Assembly (NCBI GenBank): GCA_029747585.1
Contig: JAPEVF010000170.1
Coordinates: 1 to 64,000 of the forward strand
Direction: 5' to 3'
From: Pleurotus djamor
Taxonomy: Eukaryota; Basidiomycota; Agaricomycetes; Agaricales; Pleurotaceae
DNA length: 64,000 nt
Positions 48,353 to 58,599 of the stretch are shown in pieces; position 1 is the first letter of the stretch, and every line of letters begins with the position of its first letter. The translations under genes and the position numbers were made by a program. The notes under the pieces are model-generated. The model saw nothing but the letters and a program-made list of their open reading frames with translations. It did not search any database and was not told the DNA's origin.

Positions 48353-48439
48353 AAGAGCAAGTAAAATATATTTTGATGGGTGTACAAGTTCATGGTCGAT
48401 ACGTACAGTAACATCTGTAGATTAATTTTGAGCGTCGTA

Positions 48440-49760
48440 TCAACCACCAGCGACACTCTCGTGCGTCGGTGGTATCTCATCCACCTCTTCCTTCTGCCTC
48501 TCTGCCTTCGCAGCTTTAACCTTNCCCCCCATCCCGATGCACCAATTCATTACTCGCTGAAGCCTCACCTTCATCAGGATTCACCACACCCAATCTCGGT
48601 CCACGAAATCCCTTCCCATCCATGCTCGTATGTGTATTCGTAGTCGTCCCATGATGACTCTCACTACTTTCATACCCCGCTTGCAACTGAGGCTAGGGAG
48701 CATCCTCCAATGAACGCCGAAGAACCCGTACTCGTCAAATGGGACATGGATGTCGGCGAGCCAGGCGGTGGCGGCGACAATGTCCTTATATGAGATGACG
48801 AAGGGTACGGCTGTGGCGGGTAGATACCAGGAAGTCCCGCTTGAATATTGTACGGATTCGGGTTGGTTGGTTGTTGTTGCTGGTACGACCCCGCGAGCCT
48901 CTACCTCTCTGAGGGATAATACCCTCCAACAGGTATACTCGGTCCCAGTCCAGCACCGGCGGCGCCAGGAGGCAAGTTCTATTCCACATATCAGTAATCA
49001 CATACTGAAACAACCAAGACACGAACAACTCACCGCGTGCAAATACGCCGACGTCTATCCACCTGGATTAGAAGGTCTTGAAAGCATAAACAGCCTGCAT
49101 CACGACACCCGTTTCAATCGTCGAACCAGCCAACCTCTCTCCCATCTGGCAACATCCCCCCGTCCGTCCCACCCCCAGGCGCATACCGCCCCCCTCCCAA
49201 CTTGTGAACTGATCTGGATCGAAATTCCCATTGAAATCAAATTCCTTTGATCGGTTGTGCCAACGGATGAGGAAGAAGAGGGCAATGGCAAGGATGGCGA
49301 GGCCTGCTATGCCTGTCACATAGGTTCGAAGGCAAAGAATAAAGGAGGAGGAAGGGAACGTGACTCCAACAACACTACCAACGATAGCCCCCGTATTCGA
49401 ACTCTGCGTACTCCTATTACTCGGATTGACGGCAATAGTGGAGCTGGGTGGGAAGACAGACGAAGACTTGTCCATCGACTGAGGTTTGTCTGTAGCACGT
49501 ACATTAGTACCAATGAAACAAAAGGGGAGCGGGGTACTCACATTAACAGCCGTAACCGGCGTACTAATAACACTACTCTCGGGCGTCGAGGTTGTGGTGG
49601 TTGTACTCCCAGACTCCCAGGGTCACTTGAGGGGGATTACTACTCATCGGCGGAGTGGTCGTTGTGCTCGTATCAGGCTGGGACGTGGGATCTGGGGGAT
49701 GTAGGCCTGTTATATGCTTTCTACTTGAAAAAAGGAAGCCTACCGTTCTGGTTTTCCTAC
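48440..49760 (-). CDS. mid2-like single-pass transmembrane protein (frames disturbed)
   Basis: A minus-strand gene of the type common in Agaricomycetes: Ser/Thr-rich ectodomain, one membrane helix, long cytosolic tail. The ectodomain end reads DKSSSVFPPSSTIAVNPSNR; the helix is GIAGLAILAIALFFLIRWHN, followed by SKEFDFNGNFDPDQFTS. The tail is Gly/Pro/Gln/Tyr-rich (SYQQQQPTNPNPYNIQAG, GIYPPQPYPSSSHIRTLS), then GYESSESHHGTTTNTHTS, LGVVNPDEGEASASNELVHR, and ends EEVDEIPPTHESVAGG with stop at 48440. This order is what relatives show. Reading needs several frame changes (near 49210, 48890, 48680 and at the N at 48524), so the copy is either a pseudogene or poorly sequenced. The 5' exons probably lie within duplication copy B upstream. 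Confidence 0.5.
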
Positions 49761-49992
49761 CGAGCCGGCTCCCCCAACCGCAACAAATATCTCAACAACA
49801 GATTGGCCGTTTGACCTCGCATTCGGATATGTTGGATATGTATGGGTAATCTTGCTGTAGCTCGCTTCGTTCAAGCTCGAAATTGAAGTTTTCATTATGG
49901 GATGGGGAATGGGGGTGTGAGGAAGGGAGAAAGGGCCGGTTGATTGTTGGGAGCGCGGAGAGGTTTGGGAACAGTGTGGTATCGTTGGAATA

Positions 49993-50602
49993 GCGTGCTA
50001 GAGTGATTGTCAGCCGTCTGTGCATGACTGAGGGGGCGGGACGTACCATGTCAGGAGGAATAGCCCTCAGGTACCTAGGTACCCGCACCTGCATGTAATC
50101 TCAATTTTCACCTCTAATACACCTTTTCCCGCCAATCGGATGGGATCATCGTGTTCGTCAAATGCGTGGCTTGGTTTACGACGCATTTTTAGAAGGATGG
50201 GTGATGATTTTGAGTTGGAGAAAGTGAATTTGGGGGGAGGGGATGAGTCGGGATGACAGGCGCACGAATGGGACTTGTGCACTGACGGTAGGCGATCGGG
50301 GGCAGAAAAGGCAGACAAAGTGGTCTACTCTAAACGGTAAGTGAGTGCCGTACTGGATTCTATGGGACTTGTACTCACTTCACGTCGTCGTCCGTCGCCT
50401 CGGACTTACAATCCAACATCAACGTCACGTGTCCTCCGGGCGGCAAAGCTGGTTCTATCGGATTATCGTTGATTCAGAAGGACTATTGGCATGAGAATAA
50501 GACATGTAGAGGAGAGGGAGTAGCTCAAGTGGGGCTGGATGTCTTGGGGGTTGTTTCGACATGGTGGACATGAAGCGAGCGCCGAATCGAGCGCGCGAGT
50601 CC
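49993..50602. repeat. segmental duplication, copy B
   Basis: About 610 bp homologous to copy A (47767-48352), same orientation, offset about 2.24 kb. It lies just upstream (coding sense, minus strand) of the mid2-like gene, so it may contain that gene's ectodomain exons; the minus strand reads SHAFDEHDDPIRLAGKGVLE and, nearer the 5' side, LPPGGHVTLMLD before a GTAAGT donor. See copy A for shared landmarks. Confidence 0.8.
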
Positions 50603-51308
50603 CCTGATACCTGGAGGCGTGGAACCCCTGGGAAGGAGGGGAGTAAAAAGGAGACGGCCCTTCCCCAAAAGGTGGGTTAACTGACGGCGATCCAAAGTCA
50701 GGAACAGAAGCACTAACTGGTAAAAGCTGGTATGCGAGCAAAAGAAGCACAAGGAACCATTTGCGAGGAAAAGGAAGTCAAGAATTTGGACGGATTACCC
50801 GGATAAGGGCGAAAAGAAGAGAAAGTTGAACCGTTATGGTTAAATACCAGGATAAAAAGGGGAATAATTATGAAGAACATCCAGGAGTGCAGATCCCAAT
50901 TAACCCAGGAAAGGTAACGCAGATCCGTGTCAGGAACAGAAGCACTGGGTCCATAATCCCCAGAGACGATAAGAACGAGCCTACACTCCGTTTCGGCCTC
51001 GTAATCTGGGTCCATTCAACAGGAATTCGTGGGTTCGATCTATCGCCATGGCTGCGAGGTTCATCACAAGCATGTTGAAAATCAAGTACGCTAGTTGCTC
51101 CGCAGCGAACAAAAGACGTGCAGTCCTGCGCGATGTTCATTGCTTTTGGTACCTTGCCCTTGAGGCTGTGAAGTCTGCCACCCGATCAAAGCTCCAATGC
51201 CTCCGACGCGGAGGCATCTCATCCAACTTACAAACAGTAAATTCCAGGTTCCACTTTCTACTTACTATTAGATATGCATGTACAAAGTTAAGATAACACG
51301 ACAACGTC
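50603..51308. other. unassigned stretch left of the hairpin element
   Basis: No gene supported. A 15-16 bp word (caggaacagaagcact) occurs twice, at about 50699 and 50931. A minus frame of 100 codons (50713-51015) has a hydrophobic run (FFIIIPLFILVF) but no family resemblance. Confidence 0.4.
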
Positions 51309-51784
51309 CACTGCGTGAGGAGATTGGTTTTCCGCGCGGAAAACCTGGCAGGTCAAAACACACGGTCTTTGAGCTCGTTTTCGCGGTAGAAAACGTTAGC
51401 TTCCCCGGTGGGAAAACTAGATAGAAAATAATAAGTTTTCTGATAAGTCTTCACAAAGGAAAAGCAACGAGAAAACACATTGTTTTCTGTGTGGTTTTCC
51501 CGCAGAAAGACCTTTGGTTTTACAAANGGGAAACCAAATTATATAGTGAGTATNATTAGTTTCCCTCCCAGAAAACTAATGATTTTCCCAATGGAAAACC
51601 CGAGAGAAAACAATGTGTTTTCTCGTTGCTTTTCCTTTGTGAAGACTTATCAGAAAACTTATTATTTTCTATCTAGTTTTCCTACCGGGGACGCTAACGT
51701 TTTCTACCGCGAAAACGAGTTCAAAGACCGTGTGTTTTGACCTGCCAGGTTTTCCGCGCGGAAAACCAATCCCCTCACGCAGTG
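51309..51784. mobile_element. 476-bp near-perfect inverted-repeat (foldback/MITE-like) element
   Basis: Two arms of about 180 bp (51309-51488 and 51605-51784) are inverted copies with only a handful of mismatches, separated by about 116 bp. The termini read CACTGCGTGAGG and CCTCACGCAGTG. Each arm carries the perfect 20-bp palindrome GGTTTTCCGCGCGGAAAACC (51326-51345 and 51748-51767), and the arms and spacer repeat the TTTTCC/GGAAAA theme many times. No protein is encoded. Two Ns (51527, 51554) lie in the spacer. I find no clear target-site duplication. CACTG ends recall CACTA-type termini, but the class is not established. Confidence 0.85.
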
Positions 51785-52078
51785 AGTGGCGTCCGCCTCG
51801 TTTTTGCCTCGTTGTCATCTGGCGACCATTCAGGGGCCTACCAGAGCAAAAAGCATCTTCATTCGTCCCATCTACCCAACCCAACTACGAGGCTTGGTGC
51901 TTTGTGCGCGTACGACGGAGAGGTCATCAAAACTATGGAACTTCAAAAATGCATTCAGTGCGAGGAAGAAGCTACAAAGCAAGGCTACGGCGCTAACATC
52001 GTAAACGGACGAGAGCAGTCAAGGGGCAGCATCGCGTGACTAAGTGGGGGCGATTCCGAAGGTTGGCTGGGTAGAAGA
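51785..52078. other. unassigned stretch right of the hairpin element
   Basis: Three overlapping plus frames of 70-100 codons cover it, none recognisable. No gene called. Confidence 0.4.
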
Positions 52079-52867
52079 TCATACTGAAGGAAAACACGTC
52101 AGGACAGGGTCCTTAAGGATGACGGAGATGGTGGTGAAAGCAGAGACAACATACCCCTCAGGATGCTCGTGGTAGAGCATAGGGTACTTCCATGCCCGAC
52201 CAGCACGAAATCTAACGGCGAGAGAGATTATACTTGGCTTCTCAAGCAGCGATGTTAGCAATGGCCATAAGGAATCGAGGGTAAGCGAGCAGCTGATGGG
52301 TTTTTCGTGCATACGGGCCTGTGGAGAAAGAAAGACAGTGTGATCAGTATTAGAATGAAGGCGATCAATGCCGTGCGAAGTACTTAATGATGTACGACGG
52401 GAGAGGGCGCGCTCCACAACGAAGCGTACGGAGGGGAGGGCCCTCATGAAGTACTCAAAGTGATGATTGTGATGGGGAAAGACAAAGGGGACAGAGACAG
52501 ATGAACAAGCAGACAAACCGTCGTGTCGCTGAATCTCAGCATTGAGTCAGTCGCGAGCGCATGATAAATAGTTCTTCTGTGCTTTCTGAGTCTGACGCTG
52601 CGCGAGGTGTGTTAACTACGTTAGAATGAGTGTGAACGCCAGACGTCAATGAGTTGTAGAGGAAAGAAATGAAGGGAAAGGGAGACGTACCGACACGGTC
52701 AAAAGAGAGGCTACCATCCGATCCAGCCGTCCATCTTCTGCGAACACGGCTTGGAAGGCACCAACGAGGCTCCAGATCGGCGGTTTGTCCCTTGAGAGTA
52801 GAGCATTCGTTGTTAAAAGCAGCGTGAGCCGAAGAAAGGCCGCTGAACGGAGTGGAACTGCGTACAT
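52079..52867 (-). CDS. unrecognised minus-strand coding-like region
   Basis: Two open frames on the minus strand (52079-52516 and 52646-52867) look protein-like: FEYFMRALPSVRFVVERALS, CSLTLDSLWPLLTSLLEKPS, SLAVRFRAGRAWKYPMLYHE, and upstream WSLVGAFQAVFAEDGRLDRM followed by VASLLTVSVRLP. They could be exons of one gene, with an intron between about 52520 and 52690, driven from the CRE-like cassette at 53.37 kb. No domain is recognised, and neither start nor stop is secure. Confidence 0.3.
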
Positions 52868-54337
52868 GAGAGGGCGACTTCCTTCACGAGCACTGGCTGC
52901 TCAATTGTTTCCTTCCCGGTGAGAGTTTCGCAGACATGGCTCCAATGAATGGAAGATGCTAATGAACTAGGGGAAGAGTGAATACGACCAGCCTAATAGT
53001 AAAAGAAAGGACAAGGAGGCGTACTCAGTGTCCGGTCCCCCTGTTGTTCCAGCTTATCTAAGTGCTCTAGTGCAAGCGTGCGCTCCGTATTCTTCACCGG
53101 TCACCATTTTCCATCGGATCTTCATATTCCTGGTCAGTCAAGTTCACACCGTTGGGTCCCTTGGTCAAGGATTCGGGCTTCGGAAAGTTTTGGGAAAGTG
53201 CTTCAATCGGTTCGGGCCCGTGGGTGTGCTTCAGAGACAAGTTGGTAGATGTCTTTGATCTGTAAGAATAGTCCGACCGTAGACTGGATTCTGTGGTCTT
53301 GCACCGAACGGACTTGGACGGTGAAGAGGATGAGGGGAAGAAACTGCGACGGGCGCTAAACGGCTTCAGATGATGTCATTGGTTTGTTTTCGCCTTCAAA
53401 GCTTCACTCATTGTTCGCTCATGCTTCTCGTTTACAACCCGGTCAGTGGCCATGGTTTCCTCTCCTCGACCATCTTCTATTTTCAGGTCTAGCTTGTTTA
53501 AACGCGTACGATTGGTACCAATCTTCCTTCCCTTTGTTCGCTGGGAACCCAATGGGAACCACTTGAGTTTCAGCATCCATTGACGACCTTACAAGTTACT
53601 GTACGAACTTCGAAGGATGTATTATCATTTCTCGGCTCGGGCTTCTCTGCGCTGGTTCTATCTAAGTTCGAATTTCTGGGTTCTCTTTCCCCACTCGTGG
53701 TTCTCGCTGCTTAATTGGAGAACAGTTCTCAGAAGGGAGGAGAAAGTAATGGGTCGGTAAGACACTTCCTTCCTTCAGAACGTCTGGTTCAATCGCTCCA
53801 AATATCAAGGCTTTCCGCGGGACTCCGCTCCGTTGTATATGGCATGTCCTTCGAAGGATGAGGACAACAACACCTTCGATGCTACTCAGCTCAGACTCAG
53901 CTCGAACCTGAGACTCAAGTGTTGTTGCTACGATTTCCCCATCAACACGTGCTGCGTGCGCCCAAGACTCAGGAGTCAGAGCGCAGTTAAATTCGCGCAT
54001 CTCAATCCAGAAGATTCCTATGATTGTCTTAACGCTTGGAAAGAGTACGCAGCGATCTGTGGAATTCGAGGGAACCTTGTTGGTATTACCTATTATCTCA
54101 ACCTTCTCATGGGTCACGTCGATTCAAACGTCAAGTGACTCATACCCTGCCAACGCTTCTATCCCATCACAGTCGCTTCGCATGTCCAACTGCGCACTTT
54201 CAGAAGCGACTGATTCGAAATGATAGCGGCTGTATCGCCTATAAGTACTTCGATTCAGTACTTCGAGGGGTGAACCCCAGTATTCTTCTAATCATTCCTG
54301 CATACACTAATCTACAGTGCGACTCGAAGCGGTCGTC
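52868..54337. other. gene-poor stretch
   Basis: No gene supported. It contains one of the three CRE-like/TTTAGCGCC cassettes (53349-53379, minus orientation), discontinuous open frames at 53662-54138 that overlap on both strands, and, at its right end, the promoter of the BTB gene. Confidence 0.4.
53349..53379 (-). promoter_or_regulatory. CRE-like + GTTTAGCGCC cassette, copy 1
   Basis: Minus strand: TGACATCATC, 7 bases, then GTTTAGCGCC, followed by a pyrimidine-rich run (TTTCTTCCCC) and GTCCAAG about 50 bases on. The same order occurs at 55700 and 57183. One mismatch from the TGACGTCATC form of the other two copies. Confidence 0.5.
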
Positions 54338-55258
54338 ATGTCCTCCCCAAACGACTCTCCCAGTGTGGCCGATCACCCATTCAACAGCCCCAAAGCCGAT
54401 CTCATCCTTCGTTCCTCCGACAACGTTGAATTCCGAGTGTTCAAAGCGATCCTCGAGCTCTCCTCACCCGTATTCGAGACAATGCTAGAAATTCCCCCTC
54501 CCGATCACGAAACATCCACAGAATCAACTCCAGTCTTTCCTCTCGAGGAATCCTCCCTCATCCTCGATTACATTTTGCGATTCTGTTATCCCGGGGATAA
54601 CCCCAGCATTCCGGACGTCCAGACGCTCGAACTGTTGGTGCCTGTGGTGGATAAATACTGCCTCGACAGAGCTATGCACTTTCTGGAGGCGCATTATATC
54701 TCCATTTGCGCGGAAACCATCCAGAATCAACCGTTGCAGGCTTTGGTGGTAGCTTGCCGTCACGGATGGTGTGATCTCGCTAAGAAAGTCACCGAAGCCT
54801 CTCTATACTACTCCATTGATGAATTGATAGGTCAAGCATCTGGAGTTGCTGAAGAAGGGGTTACCCTTACATCAACAGCGTTCTGGAAGTTGCTTGAATA
54901 CCATTTTCAAATCCGTCGGGGTGTGAGCAAGATAGACATGTGCTTCGCGGGTCTTCAATCCGGCGTTCAGAGTAAGGATGATCATAGTTGTGGGTGGATT
55001 GCCATGGGGACCAGTGGGAGCCGTGCGCCACGCTGGTGGGCGGCGTATGTAGCGCAATTGTTGCAGGAGATGTCCACGGGTGCGCCACTCCGAGTCCTTC
55101 GAGAGGCGTTGGCCGATCCGATGAAGGGTGTTTCGGTGGATTGCAGGGGTTGCTTCAAGCAGAGCATGCGCTGTGCGGTTGCTGACTTTCACAAGACACT
55201 GCAGAAGAGGGTATCGACACTGATGGATAATGTGCGTCGTGACTTCATCTCTAAGTAG
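54338..55258 (+). CDS. BTB/POZ domain protein
   Basis: A single-exon gene of 306 residues from the ATG at 54338 (MSSPNDSPSVADHPFNSPKA). Residues 20-130 form a BTB fold: ADLILRSSDNVEFRVFKAIL (the D-hydrophobic-hydrophobic start), SPVFETMLEIPPP, FPLEESSLILDYILRFCYPG and LVPVVDKYCLDRAMHFLEA. Fungal BTB proteins of this lone type are numerous in Agaricomycetes and are thought to serve as adaptors, some for Cul3 ligases. The C-terminal half (WKLLEYHFQ, CRGCFKQSM) has no named domain. It stands isolated in the gene-poor right part. Domain call is firm; function is unknown. Confidence 0.85.
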   Translation: MSSPNDSPSVADHPFNSPKADLILRSSDNVEFRVFKAILELSSPVFETMLEIPPPDHETSTESTPVFPLEESSLILDYILRFCYPGDNPSIPDVQTLELLVPVVDKYCLDRAMHFLEAHYISICAETIQNQPLQALVVACRHGWCDLAKKVTEASLYYSIDELIGQASGVAEEGVTLTSTAFWKLLEYHFQIRRGVSKIDMCFAGLQSGVQSKDDHSCGWIAMGTSGSRAPRWWAAYVAQLLQEMSTGAPLRVLREALADPMKGVSVDCRGCFKQSMRCAVADFHKTLQKRVSTLMDNVRRDFISK

Positions 55259-55699
55259 ATATCTACACAAACTTACGCGACTTTACTCTATTTGGAATAG
55301 GTGGAGAGTTCAATGATAATACTTTAGAGATTGAAGTCCTCCTCAAGCTCCTTTCTCCTCATGTACGAGTCTTTTTCAAATGGTGACCGATGCTGCTGAG
55401 TCCGTCATTGTCCAATCTTCGTTGTTGATTCATACCATTTCCTTCCGTTGATACTTACGCAGTTGCTTGAACGCTATGTCTGTAATTATATCGGATCTTC
55501 GTTGCCCATCAACGACAAGCTAACGGCAAGATAACGGGACGCTGGCATGTCCCTACGTAGAGTACCTCTTCTGATTATTTCGACCATCTGAGAGTCAACA
55601 GTCATCACCCCCGCTCCCAAGGAGTAACGGCGACTTATCATCCGTTCAACTCTCTTCCGTTCTGTGGAAGCAAGAAGTAAGTCGTGTTTCCGACAAGTA

Positions 55700-55729
55700 T
55701 GACGTCATCGCACATGGCGNTTTAGCGCC
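55700..55729 (+). promoter_or_regulatory. CRE-like + TTTAGCGCC cassette, copy 2
   Basis: TGACGTCATC, then 11 bases including the N at 55720, then TTTAGCGCC and, after GACTGG, a long T/C run (tttttttctctttgttttc). Upstream 'cgacaag' and downstream 'gaccaag' words frame it. The perfect octamer TGACGTCA is the CREB/ATF-type binding site. Confidence 0.5.
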
Positions 55730-57182
55730 GACTGGACAATTTTTTTTCTCTTTGTTTTCTCTTCCGCATCGACCAAGCTCGTTTGACGCGAAACGATGCC
55801 TCAAAATCCACGAAGCCGACGTATAATCAAATTAAATGGCTCCCAGATTTAGGAGAACATTGACCTCGGCTCCTACTCCAACGGACGGAACACAAGCGCT
55901 CCTTGAGCATCCCTCTCAACGCTGTCGACTCGTCTGATGTCCAGAAAGATGGTGACTAGACTCAGAGGATCTATTAGTTGCCACGGATGGAGTAGCTTTA
56001 GTTGCGGGAACAGCAGGAGAATGGCTATTGGTTTTAAGTTCGCCGTGAGTATGCCCCGCCTTCCTTTTCATGCCTCGTCTTGACTCAGACCCACCTAGGA
56101 CCTTTGATGCCACCACCTCCTACGCGAACGTGGTCAATGATACACCCTGCCTCATATTATTCTCCTTAATCTATTCGCGGTGCTTTCACTCTATCATAGC
56201 CCAAGGAGAACCCCACGCCGAATATCCAGGGGACCTCCATACTTGACTCTAATCCCAGCGCAGAGCGCAGAACCGTTGCACGGTCAGCAAAACGAAACGA
56301 ATCATTCCATGCCAATCACCTGCCTCGGATGACTTTGAGTAAAACCGCAACAGCACGAGAAGGCATGCCTGCAGAGCTCCAGTGGGTAATTCGATGACTG
56401 AGGTACGATCCCACTGTCTCTGGAATGCGTCTCACCCGCTGACACCAGCCTCCATAAGACCGTTAAACCGCAAGACACCCCAACGCAACCTACCGTGGAT
56501 TTCTGATATGCCGGGCACTGGTTGCCTTCCGTTGTCGACGGATCCGGGTAACGTGGTTCGTCCATCTCTTTCATCCCCTGTTCCTTCCCCCAGTTCTCCC
56601 TTCACCGTTTCGTGATACTCCTCACATGTCCCTCGACTTTTCTGTCCTGCTGTCTTCATGCACATACTGACGTGATATCTTTTACAGTCCTGCATACACG
56701 ACGCAGCCAATCGACTACTTGTTCGCGTGCGCCTCACTAAGTCTCCAACCGCGCTGCCGTCAAGGCTTCTATAGTCATTCGATGCGGCTGGACTACGTTT
56801 ATCCTTGTACCGTCACCATCGATGCCACGAGAAGCGTTGGACCTGGAAGGGTGCGTCAACCTCGAATTACCTCGTGGCTGTTGGCTTACCTCTCCCAGGA
56901 CACTGGTATCCGCACCTATTTCGATGGATAGCTTCCATGAATTGGCCCAATTTGTCAGTCAACCATACTGTCAACATCATCGTACGTACCGTCATTTCGC
57001 GTCTTGTCAATGCCAGCGTTGACACCACTCCTTCTCTAGTTCTCCCCTCTTAAGTGGAGAGCATATTGGCGGTCAAACGATCCTTGTTAACCTTGGTGCT
57101 ATGTATGCCCCTGGCTGCCTTTTTGGTTCTGGCTACAACGTCGATGCTACCCGAGCAGAAGGCTGTAAATCCGAAAGAACGA

Positions 57183-57209
57183 TGACGTCATCACACCTGG
57201 TTTAGCGCC
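57183..57209 (+). promoter_or_regulatory. CRE-like + GTTTAGCGCC cassette, copy 3
   Basis: TGACGTCATC, 7 bases, GTTTAGCGCC, then CCACTTGGC and a pyrimidine run (tttttcctcttcc). Same order and near-identical spacing to copy 1. Precedes possible exons at 57.4-58.3 kb. Confidence 0.5.
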
Positions 57210-58599
57210 CACTTGGCTTTTTCCTCTTCCTTCGATGTCCATCGTGTCGGCCAGTCCTCCTCACCTCCACACATATCGATAGGCTGTCTCTTCAGAATCA
57301 CTATAGCCATAGAACGATTCACGGAAATGGGAAGGGAACACAAACACCGACCCGACCCGGAAGCATCCCGAAATCCTTGACCCGTCTGCGTGGTCGAAGA
57401 CGGAACACTGGGGGTGTCGCAGCGGTGGGCTTAACTGGGAAGCAACAGGAAATGCAAAGGGAAGAGACTCTCGGTACGTTCATTCACCCTTCTCAGTGTA
57501 TCCATCGTCTTGACTCCTTTGCTTTCTCCTGCTCATACTCTAGATACTAGGCGGTGAATCCGAGAGGCTCAGAATGCTTGTAAGTGCGCCTTTTGCTTCG
57601 CTCCAGGTCACTTCCTCCCCTTACGTGCTGGAATTCGCAGACTTTTCAAGCTCTCGAACCCGTATTTTGCCGTATTTTGATTGTCTCGAGAGGATTTAAG
57701 CTTAGCTGTGACAACAGCCTAGCCTATTTCTACGCTCGAGCTTGGGTATGTCTTCCTTTTGCTCGTCCTCCTTTGTCTTTTCCTCTTACCGTTTACCGTT
57801 GCCCTCCTCTCTTGTAGATGTTGACCGAAATCACGCAAACGTCACACGTTCCGCATCCCACTGCCGTCGTTCGCCCCAGAACAGTTTTGGACGCTCAAAC
57901 CATGTCGTCAAAGCTCACATCAAGTCGACGCCGCCCATCGCTTTTCGTGTTGAGACTCTAGCACAATGGTTCGTCCTTTTATTCATCCGAATCTTCCTTC
58001 ATCTTTCCCTTCGTGAAGTCGTACTTTCCACCTCTTTCAGCAAGCACTTCTCGCCTCACCATCGTCATTTCCGTTACATGCCGCGTTTATACGCATGCTC
58101 ACGATCTTGCCCTCATAGCGCCGTTAGCCACCTGTTGTCCTCCTGCTTCAAGTTGGCCCTCTGACGCCGCTGTTTCGCTTCCCGTAGCCCGTCGATGTTA
58201 CCCGGCCCCATACGCCCTCCCCTTCTGTCGTCACGCTGTCATGAGGAGCGCTGGGAGAAACAAGGAGGCGAGTGGATATACGTACTAGGTGCATCAATTT
58301 CATGCTTCCTTCGAGCTTTTCCATCTAACATGCTTTCCTCCAGGACTTCTGGATGCTCGCCGACTCCAAGATATTTGAGCTCACCCATGAAGACCGTGAA
58401 AGCCAGTCGACGACACGGCGCAGAGTCTCGAACAGGACTTCCCCACGGTGGAAGGTTGTCCGTTGTGTCGACAGCGGCTGGCGTTGCCATCGCTCCTTAC
58501 TTACACTTACAACCTTGCGATGTCATTCGGATTCAGAGACAGTCCCATTTCCTTTCCCATTTGTATTTATTCCCTGAAATACTGTTCTGTACCAACCAC

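Larger units (their letters stand above)
55259..58599. other. gene-poor, decayed stretch with two copies of a promoter-like cassette
   Basis: No intact gene is supported. Two CRE-like/TTTAGCGCC cassettes lie at 55700 and 57183 in plus orientation. Downstream of the second, possible exon pieces include GGVAAVGLTGKQQEMQRE, a piece ending SERLRML, FQALEPVFCRILIVSRGFKL and MLTEITQTSHVPHPTAVVRP, and near 58235 EERWEKQGGEWIYVL; they read like one multi-exon gene but cannot be joined in frame with confidence. The segment 56300-57060 has overlapping frames on both strands with no family resemblance. An N lies at 55720. Confidence 0.4.

Noticed and set aside
51020..51050. A GGGTTCGATC word resembling a tRNA B box
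   Set aside because: No matching A box or cloverleaf arms within 100 bases; a chance match.
51309..51784. Hairpin element as a CACTA transposon
   Set aside because: The CACTG ends fit loosely, but no 3-bp target duplication or transposase is visible, so I leave the class open.
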